The position numbers and the translations under genes were made by a program. Shown piece by piece: positions 1-7,363 of a stretch of DNA of 64,000 nt. This stretch comes from Albimonas donghaensis (GTDB lineage: Bacteria; Pseudomonadota; Alphaproteobacteria; Rhodobacterales; Rhodobacteraceae): the NCBI RefSeq assembly GCF_900106695.1, contig NZ_FNMZ01000001.1, positions 186,001 through 250,000 of the forward strand. Reading direction: 5' to 3'. Below the pieces are notes generated by a model. That model saw nothing but the letters and a program-made list of their open reading frames with translations. It did no database searches and was not told the origin of the DNA. How positions within the stretch are numbered: the stretch's first letter is position 1; each line of letters starts with the position of its first letter.

Positions 1-813
1 GGCGGCGTCGAAGGCCTCGCGCATGCGCCGCGCGCGGTCCACGTCCTCCGGGGTGGGAGAGAAGACGCCCTGCGCGATCTCCACCTGGCTGGGATGGATC
101 GCCCATTTGCCGACCATGCCGAGGATCATCGACCGGCGGCATTCCTCCGCGAACACCTCCGGCGCGCCGAAATCGGCGAAGGGGCCGTCCACCGCGTCGA
201 TCCGGTTGACCCGGGCCGCGATGGTCATCTTCTGGCGCTGATAGTGCCAGATGTCGCCGGGATAGCCGCTGTCGCCGCCGATATCCCTGGTCGACACGCC
301 CTGGGAGGCCGAATAGTCGCCCATCCCGAAGATCATCGCCTCCAGCCTCGGGGAGGCGGCGGCGATCTCGTCCACGCGCTGCATGGCCTCGACCTCCTCG
401 ATCAGGGTTTCGAGGCCGATGGTCTTCGTCAGCTTCAGCTTCTTCTCCATCATCGAGATCAGCTTGTCGCAGAACGTGATGTCGTCCGGCCCCATGCATT
501 TGGTGAGCATGATGAGGTCGAGCCGGGCATGCGCGCCCTCGATCACCTCGATGATGTCCTCATAGGCGTATTCGGTGGTCAGGTCGTTGATCCGCACGCA
601 GACGGTCTTCGCGCCCCAGTCGAGCCCGTTGATCGCCTCGACGATCTTCCTGCGGGCCGGGCGCTTGGCGTCGGGGGCCACCGCGTCCTCAAGGTCGAGG
701 AACACGTAGTCCACGTCCAGCGCCGCGGCCTTGGTCATCATCTTCTCGGATGAGCCGGGCACCGAAAGCTGGCAGCGGCGCAGGCGTTTGGGGCGGGTGT
801 GCGGATGGGTCAT
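1..813 (-). CDS. CoA ester lyase (citramalyl/malyl-CoA lyase type), 3' end cut by window
   Basis: HpcH/HpaI-CitE family lyase, cleaving an acyl-CoA such as citramalyl-, malyl- or methylmalyl-CoA into acetyl- or propionyl-CoA plus pyruvate or glyoxylate. The first 271 residues are visible; the family runs to about 290-320, so only the C-terminus is missing. Family landmarks are LDLEDAV (residues 39-45), VRIND (73-77), GLETL (133-137, Mg-binding Glu) and GMGDYS (163-168, Mg-binding Asp). The ATG at 813 gives a normal N-terminus (MTHPHTRPKR). It is the last visible gene of a minus-strand operon, 20 bp after the CoA-transferase. The exact substrate is inferred from neighbours only. Confidence 0.88.
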   Translation of the reverse strand, partial: MTHPHTRPKRLRRCQLSVPGSSEKMMTKAAALDVDYVFLDLEDAVAPDAKRPARRKIVEAINGLDWGAKTVCVRINDLTTEYAYEDIIEVIEGAHARLDLIMLTKCMGPDDITFCDKLISMMEKKLKLTKTIGLETLIEEVEAMQRVDEIAAASPRLEAMIFGMGDYSASQGVSTRDIGGDSGYPGDIWHYQRQKMTIAARVNRIDAVDGPFADFGAPEVFAEECRRSMILGMVGKWAIHPSQVEIAQGVFSPTPEDVDRARRMREAFDAA

Positions 814-833
814 CGGGGGCGTTTCCTCAGGGG

Positions 834-2117
834 TCAGGCCACGGCGCCGGAGGCGCGAAGGGCGGCGATCTGGTCGGTCGAAAAGCCGAACTCGGCGAGG
901 ATCTCGTCGGTGTCCTCGCCGATCAGCGGGGCGCGTCGGCGGACCCCGCCCGGCGTGCCGGTCATGCGCACGGGCGTGCCGGCGACGGTGAGGGGGGCGT
1001 CGGCGCCGGGCGCCTCCACGGCGGCGAGCATCTCGCGGATCGCGAAATGCGGGTCGGCGAAGATGTCGTCGGCCCGGTAGACCGGGGCGAAGGGGATGAC
1101 GCCGCCAAGGGTCTCGGCGATCTCCGCGCGGGTGCGGGTTCCGGCCCAGTCTTCGAGGAAGGCGGTCACCGCCTCCCGGTTCAGCAGCCGGGCGTCGTTG
1201 GTGGCGAAGCGGGGGTCGTGCTCCAGCTCCGGCCGGTCGATGCGGCGGGTGAAGCGGCCCCAGAACAGGTCCTTGGGGATGCCGAGGCTGAACCAGCCGT
1301 CCTTCGCCCGGAACAGGCCGAACGGATGCAGCAGCGGGTGGTAGTTGCCCTCCACCCCCGGCGCCGCGCCGGACGCGCCGTACTGGAAGACCAGCCGCTC
1401 GCACAGCGCCAGCACCCCGTCGACCATGGCCACGTCCACATATTGCCCCCGGCCGGTGCGCGCCGCGTTCCAGCAGGCCGAAACCACGCCGAAGGCCGCC
1501 CACATCGCCGGCACGATGTCGCCCACGCCGGGGCCGATCTTGGTGGGCGGGCCGTCCTTTTCCGGCCCGGTGATGCCCATGATCCCGCCCATGGCCTGGG
1601 CGATGGGGTCGTAGGCGGGCCAGTCCGCATAGGGGCTGGCGCCGCCCCGCCTGTCTCCGAAGCCGCGGACCGAGGCGTAGACCAGCCGCGGATTGATCTC
1701 CTGCAGCCGCTCCCAGGGCAGGCCGAGCCGGTCCATGACGCCGAGCCGGTAGTTCTCGATCACCACGTCGGCCTGCTCGATCATGCGGAGCAGCGCGGCC
1801 TTGCCGTCCTCCGACTTCAGGTCCAGCACGACCGAGCGCTTGTTGCGGTTGATCGAGGCGAAATAGGCGCCGTAGCCGCCGTCCTCCATCCGGGTCTGGC
1901 CCTCGGCCCAGGGCCCGATGCGCCGCGTGTTGTCGCCGCCGGGAGGCTCGACCTTGATGACCCGCGCGCCCTGGTCGGCCAGCATCATCGAGGCGTAGGG
2001 CCCGGCCAGCATCATGGTCAGGTCGATGACGGTCAGCCCCTCCAGCGCGCCCCCCTGCGGCGCGCCCGGAAAGCGGCCTGCGGGCGGGGCGGGAGAGGGG
2101 GCGGGCGGCGCGCTCAC
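834..2117 (-). CDS. CaiB/BaiF family CoA-transferase
   Basis: Family III CoA-transferase of 427 residues that moves CoA between a donor acyl-CoA (often succinyl-CoA) and a carboxylic acid. The start of the fold is LEGLTVIDLTMMLAGPYASM (from residue 25). The catalytic Asp is probably D200 in GPGVGDIVPAM, after the typical YDPIAQAMGG. I chose the GTG at 2117 because it overlaps the stop of the upstream MaoC gene (GTGA) and the open frame further upstream only shadows that gene. In this operon it probably activates a dicarboxylate for the dehydrogenase, hydratases and lyase. Family assignment is firm; the acid is not known. Confidence 0.88.
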   Translation of the reverse strand: MSAPPAPSPAPPAGRFPGAPQGGALEGLTVIDLTMMLAGPYASMMLADQGARVIKVEPPGGDNTRRIGPWAEGQTRMEDGGYGAYFASINRNKRSVVLDLKSEDGKAALLRMIEQADVVIENYRLGVMDRLGLPWERLQEINPRLVYASVRGFGDRRGGASPYADWPAYDPIAQAMGGIMGITGPEKDGPPTKIGPGVGDIVPAMWAAFGVVSACWNAARTGRGQYVDVAMVDGVLALCERLVFQYGASGAAPGVEGNYHPLLHPFGLFRAKDGWFSLGIPKDLFWGRFTRRIDRPELEHDPRFATNDARLLNREAVTAFLEDWAGTRTRAEIAETLGGVIPFAPVYRADDIFADPHFAIREMLAAVEAPGADAPLTVAGTPVRMTGTPGGVRRRAPLIGEDTDEILAEFGFSTDQIAALRASGAVA

Positions 2118-2605
2118 GCCGCCCCCCAATGGCTGCGCCGTTTCATCAGCGCGGTGCGGTCCGCCTGCACGCAGAGCTTGTCGTCCTGGTTGATCCCGTA
2201 GTGCCGGAACGTCACCAGCCCGGCGTCCTCGCGGTCCGAGGGCGCGGCGGAGAGCACTTCGGTGAAGGCATAGAGCGTGTCGCCATGGAACACCGGGTTC
2301 GACAGCCGGATGCCGGTCATCGAGACTTCCGACAGCACCTGCTCGGCGGTGTCCTGCGCCGCCAGCCCGAGGGTCATGGACAGGTTGATCCCTCCGAACA
2401 CCACCCGCTGCGCGAAGATCCCCGAGGCGCCCTGTTGCATGGCGTGTTCGTTGAAATGCCCCTCGGCGGTGTTCATCACCAGGTTGGTCAGCAGGACATT
2501 GTCCATCTCGGTCACCGTCTTGCCGCGGCGGTGTCGCCACAGGTCGCCGGGGGCGAAGTCCTCGAAATAGTTGTTCGCGGAGGTGAGGGCGGCGGAGGCG
2601 CTCAT
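2114..2605 (-). CDS. MaoC-like hot-dog hydratase (first copy)
   Basis: Single hot-dog domain protein of 163 residues, related to MaoC enoyl-CoA hydratases and to mesaconyl/itaconyl-CoA hydratases. The segment GKTVTEMDNVLLTNLVMNTA (28-47) followed by EGHFNEHAM matches the active-site helix region of MaoC proteins. ATG at 2605 overlaps the acyl-CoA dehydrogenase stop (ATGA), and its own stop overlaps the CoA-transferase GTG, so translation is probably coupled. It is a diverged paralogue of the MaoC gene at 3864-4361: both begin the domain with G(K/R)TVTE-DN. Likely role: adding water across an unsaturated dicarboxylyl-CoA made by the dehydrogenase. Confidence 0.82.
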   Translation of the reverse strand: MSASAALTSANNYFEDFAPGDLWRHRRGKTVTEMDNVLLTNLVMNTAEGHFNEHAMQQGASGIFAQRVVFGGINLSMTLGLAAQDTAEQVLSEVSMTGIRLSNPVFHGDTLYAFTEVLSAAPSDREDAGLVTFRHYGINQDDKLCVQADRTALMKRRSHWGAA

Positions 2606-3867
2606 TCGGCCCCCTCCGGCTTGTCGCCCCACGCCTGTTCGAACGCCTGGTCGGCGATCCAGCGATCCACCCCCGACTTGCCCAGCAGGTTGTCGGAGAT
2701 GATCCGCATCTGGATCTGCGACGTGCCCTCGAAGATCTTGGTGAGACGGGCGTCCCGCCAGTGACGTTCCACCGCGTGCAGGGTGGTGTAGCCGGCGCCG
2801 CCGAGGATCTGCAGCGCGTCCGAGGTCACCCGCTCCGCCATCTCGGAGGCGAAGAGCTTGACCATCGACGCCTCCTTGTCGCAGCGGCGGCCCTGGTCGA
2901 TCTCGTTGCACACGAAATACATCAGCTGCCGGGCGGCCTCGACCTGGCTCGCCATCTCGGCCAGCTTGAAGCGCAGGCCCTGGAATTCGGCGATGGGGCG
3001 GCCGAACTGGGTGCGCTCCAGCATGTAGGCGGTGGCGTCCTCCAGCGCGCCCTGCGCCAGCCCGATGGCGCGGGCGGCGGTGTGGGCGCGGGCGGTCTCC
3101 AGCCCCTTGGCCATGATCAGGAAGGCCTTCCCCTCCTCTCCGATCAGGTGGGAGGCGGGGACGCGGCAGCCGTCGAAGGAAAGCTCCAGCGTGTTCCAGC
3201 CGAAATACCCGATCTTGGGGATCTTCGAGCCCGAGACGCCCTTGGGAAGCTCGCCGCGCGGCTTCTCGATCATGAAGCAGGAAATCCCCATCCAGCGCTT
3301 GGACGAGCTGGGCGGCGGCGCGGTGCGGGCGAAGACGGTCATGTAATCGCAGCCGTCCGCGAAGGTGCACCAGTACTTGGACCCGGTCAGCACCCAGTCG
3401 TCCCCGTCCCGCACCGCCCGGCAGGAGATCGAGGCGAGGTCCGATCCCGTCCCCGGCTCCGACAGGCTGGAGGCGTTGAGATATTCGCCGCGCACCACGC
3501 GGGGCAGGTATTCGGCCTGCATCTCGGGGCTCATCGCCCGGCGGATCCAGCCGCCCTGGCCGCGCGCCATGATCGAGGCGACCGACATCCAGCCGCGCGC
3601 GAGCTGTTCGGCGATCAGGCAGTATTCGAAGCAGCCGAGCCCGAGCCCGCCGTATTCCTCGGGGATGGTCACGCCGAAATAGCCCATGTCGGCCATCTTC
3701 CGGCGCAGCTCCATGGGGATCTGGCCGTCGGGACCGTCGAGCGCGTTGGCGACGGGCAGCACCTCGCGCATCGTGAAGTCGCGGGCGCTGTCGCGGATCA
3801 TGATGCGCTCTTCGGTGAAGTAGCCGCGGCCGTCGGCCGAATGGGCGCTGTCGTGGGGGGCGTTCAT
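2602..3867 (-). CDS. Acyl-CoA dehydrogenase
   Basis: FAD-dependent acyl-CoA dehydrogenase of 421 residues that introduces an alpha,beta double bond and passes electrons to ETF (an ETF-quinone oxidoreductase gene lies at 35811-37469). Landmarks are SLSEPGTGSD (135-143, substrate/FAD loop), ERTQFGRPIAEFQ (284-296), LQILGGAGY (352-360) and IFEGTSQIQ with the catalytic Glu at about 380. ATG at 3867 overlaps the upstream stop (ATGA). Sitting between two MaoC hydratases, it may act on a branched or C5 dicarboxylyl-CoA such as methylsuccinyl-CoA, but it is shorter than known methylsuccinyl-CoA dehydrogenases, so this is inference. Confidence 0.9.
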   Translation of the reverse strand: MNAPHDSAHSADGRGYFTEERIMIRDSARDFTMREVLPVANALDGPDGQIPMELRRKMADMGYFGVTIPEEYGGLGLGCFEYCLIAEQLARGWMSVASIMARGQGGWIRRAMSPEMQAEYLPRVVRGEYLNASSLSEPGTGSDLASISCRAVRDGDDWVLTGSKYWCTFADGCDYMTVFARTAPPPSSSKRWMGISCFMIEKPRGELPKGVSGSKIPKIGYFGWNTLELSFDGCRVPASHLIGEEGKAFLIMAKGLETARAHTAARAIGLAQGALEDATAYMLERTQFGRPIAEFQGLRFKLAEMASQVEAARQLMYFVCNEIDQGRRCDKEASMVKLFASEMAERVTSDALQILGGAGYTTLHAVERHWRDARLTKIFEGTSQIQMRIISDNLLGKSGVDRWIADQAFEQAWGDKPEGAE

Positions 3868-4361
3868 GCGCGTTTCCTCACCAGGTTGGTGCGCCGGAAG
3901 CGGATGACCTCCTCCCCGCGCTGGTTGAAGCCCTGCGTCGCCCAGGTGACGATGCCGAAGGCGGGGCGCTTGTCGCTTTCGCGGGCGTCGATCACGCGGG
4001 ACCGGGCGGTCAGCGTGTCGCCGGGAAAGACCGGGGCGAGGTATTCGCAATCCTCGACGCCGAGGAACGGGCCGCCGCCCTCCGACAGGTCCTCCACCGA
4101 CAGGCCGAACACGGTGTTGAACACCAGCAGCGGGTTCACCGGGGTCGTGGGATGGCCGTTGGCCCGCGCGATCTCGGCGTTGGTGTATTGCGGGTTGTAG
4201 TTGAGCGTGAGGATGGAGAAGAGCGTGTTGTCCGCCTCCGTCACCGTGCGCCCCCAATGGTGGGCGAAGTCCCGGCCGGGCGAAAAATCCTCGTAGCGAT
4301 TGCCGCGGGGCCAGGGCTTCGCCTCGGCCTTCAGTCGCGCGACGACGGTCTCATGGGACAT
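3864..4361 (-). CDS. MaoC-like hot-dog hydratase (second copy)
   Basis: A 165-residue single hot-dog protein of the MaoC type. GRTVTEADNTLFSILTLNYN (37-56) then PQYTNAEIA forms the usual active-site region. A paralogue at 2114-2605 lies on the other side of the dehydrogenase gene. The two may act at separate steps or pair as a heteromer; the sequence cannot decide. The ATG at 4361 has purine-rich sequence upstream (AGGGAGG about 8 bases before it). Its stop overlaps the dehydrogenase ATG. Confidence 0.82.
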   Translation of the reverse strand: MSHETVVARLKAEAKPWPRGNRYEDFSPGRDFAHHWGRTVTEADNTLFSILTLNYNPQYTNAEIARANGHPTTPVNPLLVFNTVFGLSVEDLSEGGGPFLGVEDCEYLAPVFPGDTLTARSRVIDARESDKRPAFGIVTWATQGFNQRGEEVIRFRRTNLVRKRA

Positions 4362-4425
4362 GAGCTGCGGTTTCCTCCCTGGGGCGAGGTCCGGATCGGG
4401 CCGGACTCTTCTGGTTTTCTTGTGC

Positions 4426-4458
4426 GGTCGGCGGGTCGCCGGGTCGCCGGGTCGGCGG
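4426..4458. repeat. Short GGGTCGCC tandem repeat
   Basis: About four degenerate copies of an 8-bp unit (GGGTCGCC) lie in the short gap between the second MaoC gene and the MmgE/PrpD stop codon. No gene or stem-loop with a T tract is seen here; probably replication slippage in G+C-rich spacer. Confidence 0.6.
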
Positions 4459-4464
4459 ATCGGG

Positions 4465-5877
4465 TCAGCGGATGGCGTCGAGCAGGGCCGACAGGTCCGG
4501 CGCCCCGTCCAGCCCGGCGGCGGCGGCGATCATCGCCTCGGCCCGCGCCTCGCCGATGACGGGGGGCGCGATGGCGCGGGCCTTCGTCTCCAGCCTGCCC
4601 TGCTGGGCGGCGAGGTCGGTGGCGGGGACGCCCACATTGGCCTCGGCGCGGAAGGTCCGGCCGTCCTTCGTGGTCAGCGTGATCGCGGCGCCGTGGCGGG
4701 GCGAGGTTCCGACCGGCCGGGGATCGACCTCCACCCGCCCGCGCAGCTCGGCGACCTTCGGGTCGCGGGCGGTGGCGTCGGTGTAGAGATCGAGCGCGGC
4801 GGTGTCGGCCCCCATCAGCGTCAGCCCGGCCAGCGAGCGGATCGAGAACTTCACGTCCAGTCCCGAGCGCGGCTCGCGGATGTCGCAGACCCGGGTGTGG
4901 GTGACGGGGACATGGAGGACGAGACGCTCCAGATCCTCGGCCCCGATGCCGGACTCGGCGCGCAGGGTCTTGAGCGACTCGATGGCGGAATGCGTCAGGT
5001 AGCAGGCGGCGTGATACTTGAAGAGCACCTCCTCGACCTCGAACGGGGCCGCGGGATCGGGGCGGAAGGGCGCCGGGGCGAAGGCGGTCGACAGCGTCGG
5101 GCCGAACCCCTGTTCGCATTCCAGCCCGTCGGGGCGGGCGGTGAAGCCGCGGGCCGCGAGCCGGGCGGAGAGCAGTCCGTTCGAGGCGGCGCGGCCGGCA
5201 TGGAGGGGCTTGGCCATGGTCCCGAAATTGGCCTTCAGACCCGCGGCCTGGGTGCCGGCGAGCGACAGGGCCCAGGCGGCGCGTTCGGGGTCGAGGCCCA
5301 TCAGCTGGGCGCAGCCCGCCGCCGCCGCCACGGTTCCCACGGTCGCGGTGGCGTGGAAGCCGTGCTCGTAATGGGCGTCGTCCATCATCGCGCCCAGGGC
5401 GCCGGCGACCTCCAGCCCCGCCACGAACGCGGCGATGAGCTGGTCGCCGGAGGCGCCCAGATCCTCGGCCAGCGCCAGCACGGCGGGGGCGATGGCGACG
5501 GTGGGGTGGCCGTGCATCCGCCGGTGCACGTCGTCGAAGTCGAGCGCATGGGACATGGCGCCGTTGATCAGGGCCGCGTCGGCCAGCCCGGCGCGGCGGC
5601 CGCCGGAGGCGACGATGCGGGCGCCGGAGGACCGGGACGCGGGCTCGGGCGCCAGTTCGTCGCGCAGGAGCGCGGAGAGCGGCTCGGCCGAGCCCGCGAC
5701 GGTCACCGCGGACCAGTCCAGCAGACAGGCGCGGGCCCAGGCGCGGGCGGCGGGCGTCAGGTCGGCGGGGCGGAAGGCGGAGAGCCAGGCGGCCATCTCC
5801 GCCGTCGGTCCGGGGGGGGTGGGGGCCGGGCCGGCGCCTGTCGGGACGGCGGGGCGGGCGAGGGTGCTGTTGTCCAT
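4465..5877 (-). CDS. MmgE/PrpD family protein
   Basis: A 470-residue member of the family that holds 2-methylcitrate dehydratase (PrpD) and cis-aconitate decarboxylase (itaconate former). Visible family landmarks are MSHALDFDDVH (His/Asp active-site segment), HGHPTVAIAPAVLALAE, HATATVGTVAAAAG and KYHAACYLTHSAI. The ATG at 5877 precedes a Ser/Pro-rich leader. It is the promoter-proximal gene of the minus-strand run, about 100 bp upstream of the second MaoC gene, downstream of a palindrome at 5940-5955. Its job in the operon could be dehydration, isomerisation or decarboxylation of a tricarboxylate or C5 acid. Confidence 0.87.
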   Translation of the reverse strand: MDNSTLARPAVPTGAGPAPTPPGPTAEMAAWLSAFRPADLTPAARAWARACLLDWSAVTVAGSAEPLSALLRDELAPEPASRSSGARIVASGGRRAGLADAALINGAMSHALDFDDVHRRMHGHPTVAIAPAVLALAEDLGASGDQLIAAFVAGLEVAGALGAMMDDAHYEHGFHATATVGTVAAAAGCAQLMGLDPERAAWALSLAGTQAAGLKANFGTMAKPLHAGRAASNGLLSARLAARGFTARPDGLECEQGFGPTLSTAFAPAPFRPDPAAPFEVEEVLFKYHAACYLTHSAIESLKTLRAESGIGAEDLERLVLHVPVTHTRVCDIREPRSGLDVKFSIRSLAGLTLMGADTAALDLYTDATARDPKVAELRGRVEVDPRPVGTSPRHGAAITLTTKDGRTFRAEANVGVPATDLAAQQGRLETKARAIAPPVIGEARAEAMIAAAAGLDGAPDLSALLDAIR

Positions 5878-5939
5878 GGCCGCGATCTTGGCGCCGCCCG
5901 GACCGGCCCGCCAAGCGCCATCGCATCCGCGATACCCGA

Positions 5940-5955
5940 TATCAGGAGTCTGATA
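5940..5955. promoter_or_regulatory. Operator-like palindrome TATCAG-N4-CTGATA
   Basis: A perfect 6-bp inverted repeat with a 4-bp spacer, lying 63-78 bp upstream of the MmgE/PrpD start codon in a region otherwise very rich in G+C. The position suits an operator for the C5-acid operon. No regulator gene is adjacent in the window, so the binder is unknown. Confidence 0.45.
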
Positions 5956-6136
5956 GACGTTCCGGCGTCCTCATTCCGCGGTCTCGGCGCAAGCGGCCCG
6001 CGCCCGCCGAAGCCCCCCGCCGAAGCCTGACGCCGCAGCTCCACGCCGCCGTCCGCGCGAGCACGCTCGCGCCCGACCGCTCACGCGGCCGGGACGGCTT
6101 GGCGCCGCAACGGGAAAGGGGGGCGCCCGGCGGCGC

Positions 6137-6176
6137 CGTCAGGGGCGCCAGGGGGGCGCCAGGGGGGCGCCGGGGG
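6137..6176. repeat. GGGGGGCGCCA-type tandem repeat
   Basis: Three degenerate copies of an 11-bp G-rich unit lie just downstream of the stop codon of the alpha/beta hydrolase. GGCGCC palindromes recur inside it. It could fold, but there is no T tract, so I do not call it a terminator. Confidence 0.5.
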
Positions 6177-6183
6177 GCGAAGG

Positions 6184-7071
6184 TCAGTCGAGGAAGGCGC
6201 GCATCAGGGCGGCGACCTCGTCGGGCTTCTGGTGCATCAGCCAGTGGTCGCAGCCCTCGATCTCGCGCAGCGTGAGGTCGTCGCACAGATCCTCCAGCCC
6301 CTCGCGGCTGACCGGCAGCAGGGCGGAATCGTCCATCCCCCAGATCAGCAGGTGGGGCATGGTGATGCGCATCGCCTCCGCCGGCAGGTCCGGAATGTCC
6401 CCGGGCGCCAGCGTCCCGCCCGGCGGCGGCACCGCGATGCGCGCGGCGCGATACCAGTTCACCATGCCGTTCATCGCGCCGGGCTGGCCCCAGGCGGCCT
6501 TGTATTTCGCCATCACCTCCGGCGTCATCCAGGACACGTCCATCTTCGCCCACAGCATCCGCATCACGCCCTCGAAATCGTCGGCGGCGAGCTTCTCATG
6601 GCTGTCGGGCTGGCGGAGGAAGTGGATGTACTGGCTCGCCGCCCCCTGCGCGGGATCCGTCGCCAGCGCGCGCTGGAAGGGCAGGGGATGCACGCCGTTG
6701 GCGATGATCAGCCGCTCGAACCGCTCGGGCGCCCGCATCGCGGCGGCGTAGGCGACGCCCGCCCCCCAGTCATGCCCGATCAGCGCATGGGCCCGCCCGC
6801 CGGGGCGGTAGTGGTCGAGGATCGCCACCGCGTCCGACACCAGCTTGCCGGTGGAATAGGCCGAGACCTCGGCCGGCTTGTCGGAGAGGTTGTAGCCCCG
6901 CTGATCCGGCGCCACGCAGAAATAGCGGTCCGAGAGGCGTGCGATCATCTCCTCCCAGCCGCCCGAAAACTCGGGGAAACCGTGCAGCATCAGCAGCATC
7001 GGCGCGTCGCGCGGGCCTTCGGCGAGGCAGGAGAAGGTCAGGCCGTTGGCCTCGATGGTCTCGCGGTTCAT
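6184..7071 (-). CDS. Alpha/beta hydrolase, epoxide-hydrolase type
   Basis: A 295-residue alpha/beta hydrolase. The nucleophile elbow is GHDWGA with Asp101, which marks the epoxide hydrolase / haloalkane dehalogenase branch rather than serine esterases. HGFPE (30-34) forms the oxyanion hole region. The acid is probably D247 or D248 in WGMDDS, and the base is H276 in CDHW. The lid carries NWYRAAR, whose Tyr could polarise an epoxide oxygen. No signal peptide, so cytoplasmic. It stands alone, divergent from the methyltransferase gene. Substrate unknown; a fluoro- or haloacetate dehalogenase is an alternative. Confidence 0.82.
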   Translation of the reverse strand: MNRETIEANGLTFSCLAEGPRDAPMLLMLHGFPEFSGGWEEMIARLSDRYFCVAPDQRGYNLSDKPAEVSAYSTGKLVSDAVAILDHYRPGGRAHALIGHDWGAGVAYAAAMRAPERFERLIIANGVHPLPFQRALATDPAQGAASQYIHFLRQPDSHEKLAADDFEGVMRMLWAKMDVSWMTPEVMAKYKAAWGQPGAMNGMVNWYRAARIAVPPPGGTLAPGDIPDLPAEAMRITMPHLLIWGMDDSALLPVSREGLEDLCDDLTLREIEGCDHWLMHQKPDEVAALMRAFLD

Positions 7072-7363
7072 GGGGGTCCTCCCTTGGCGGCGGGCCGTTT
7101 CGGCGGAGGCGCGTCCGTCGCCGGCCCTGTTCCCTCAAGGGCTATCGGTCCCGGCCGGCGCTGTCACCTTTCGAGCCGCGCCCCCGCGCCTGCGCGCCCG
7201 CCGACTTCGCCCCCGCACCCCCCTGCACCCCCCCGCGCCCCCCCCCGCAACGCGGCGTTGTCGGCGCGGCAGGCGCCTCCGGCCCTTGACGCAGGGCGCC
7301 GCACGCCGGAAGACGGGGGCGCAACCACGACCCTGGAGGGGGGCGAAACCAGGGGGACGGCGC

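Larger units (their letters stand above)
5878..6183. other. Intergenic region upstream of the MmgE/PrpD operon
   Basis: 306 bp without a credible gene. The operon-proximal part holds a 16-bp palindrome (5940-5955). The far part, next to the hydrolase stop codon, holds G/C runs repeating GGGGGGCGCCA near 6137-6175. The reading frames crossing it are shadows rich in Arg, Pro and Ala. Confidence 0.6.

Noticed and set aside
750-2201. A 483-codon plus-strand open frame
   Set aside because: It runs antisense to the CoA-transferase gene, which has clear family motifs; no domain is visible in this frame.
4300-6030. A 576-codon plus-strand open frame
   Set aside because: Antisense shadow of MmgE/PrpD, very rich in Gly and Arg with no motif.
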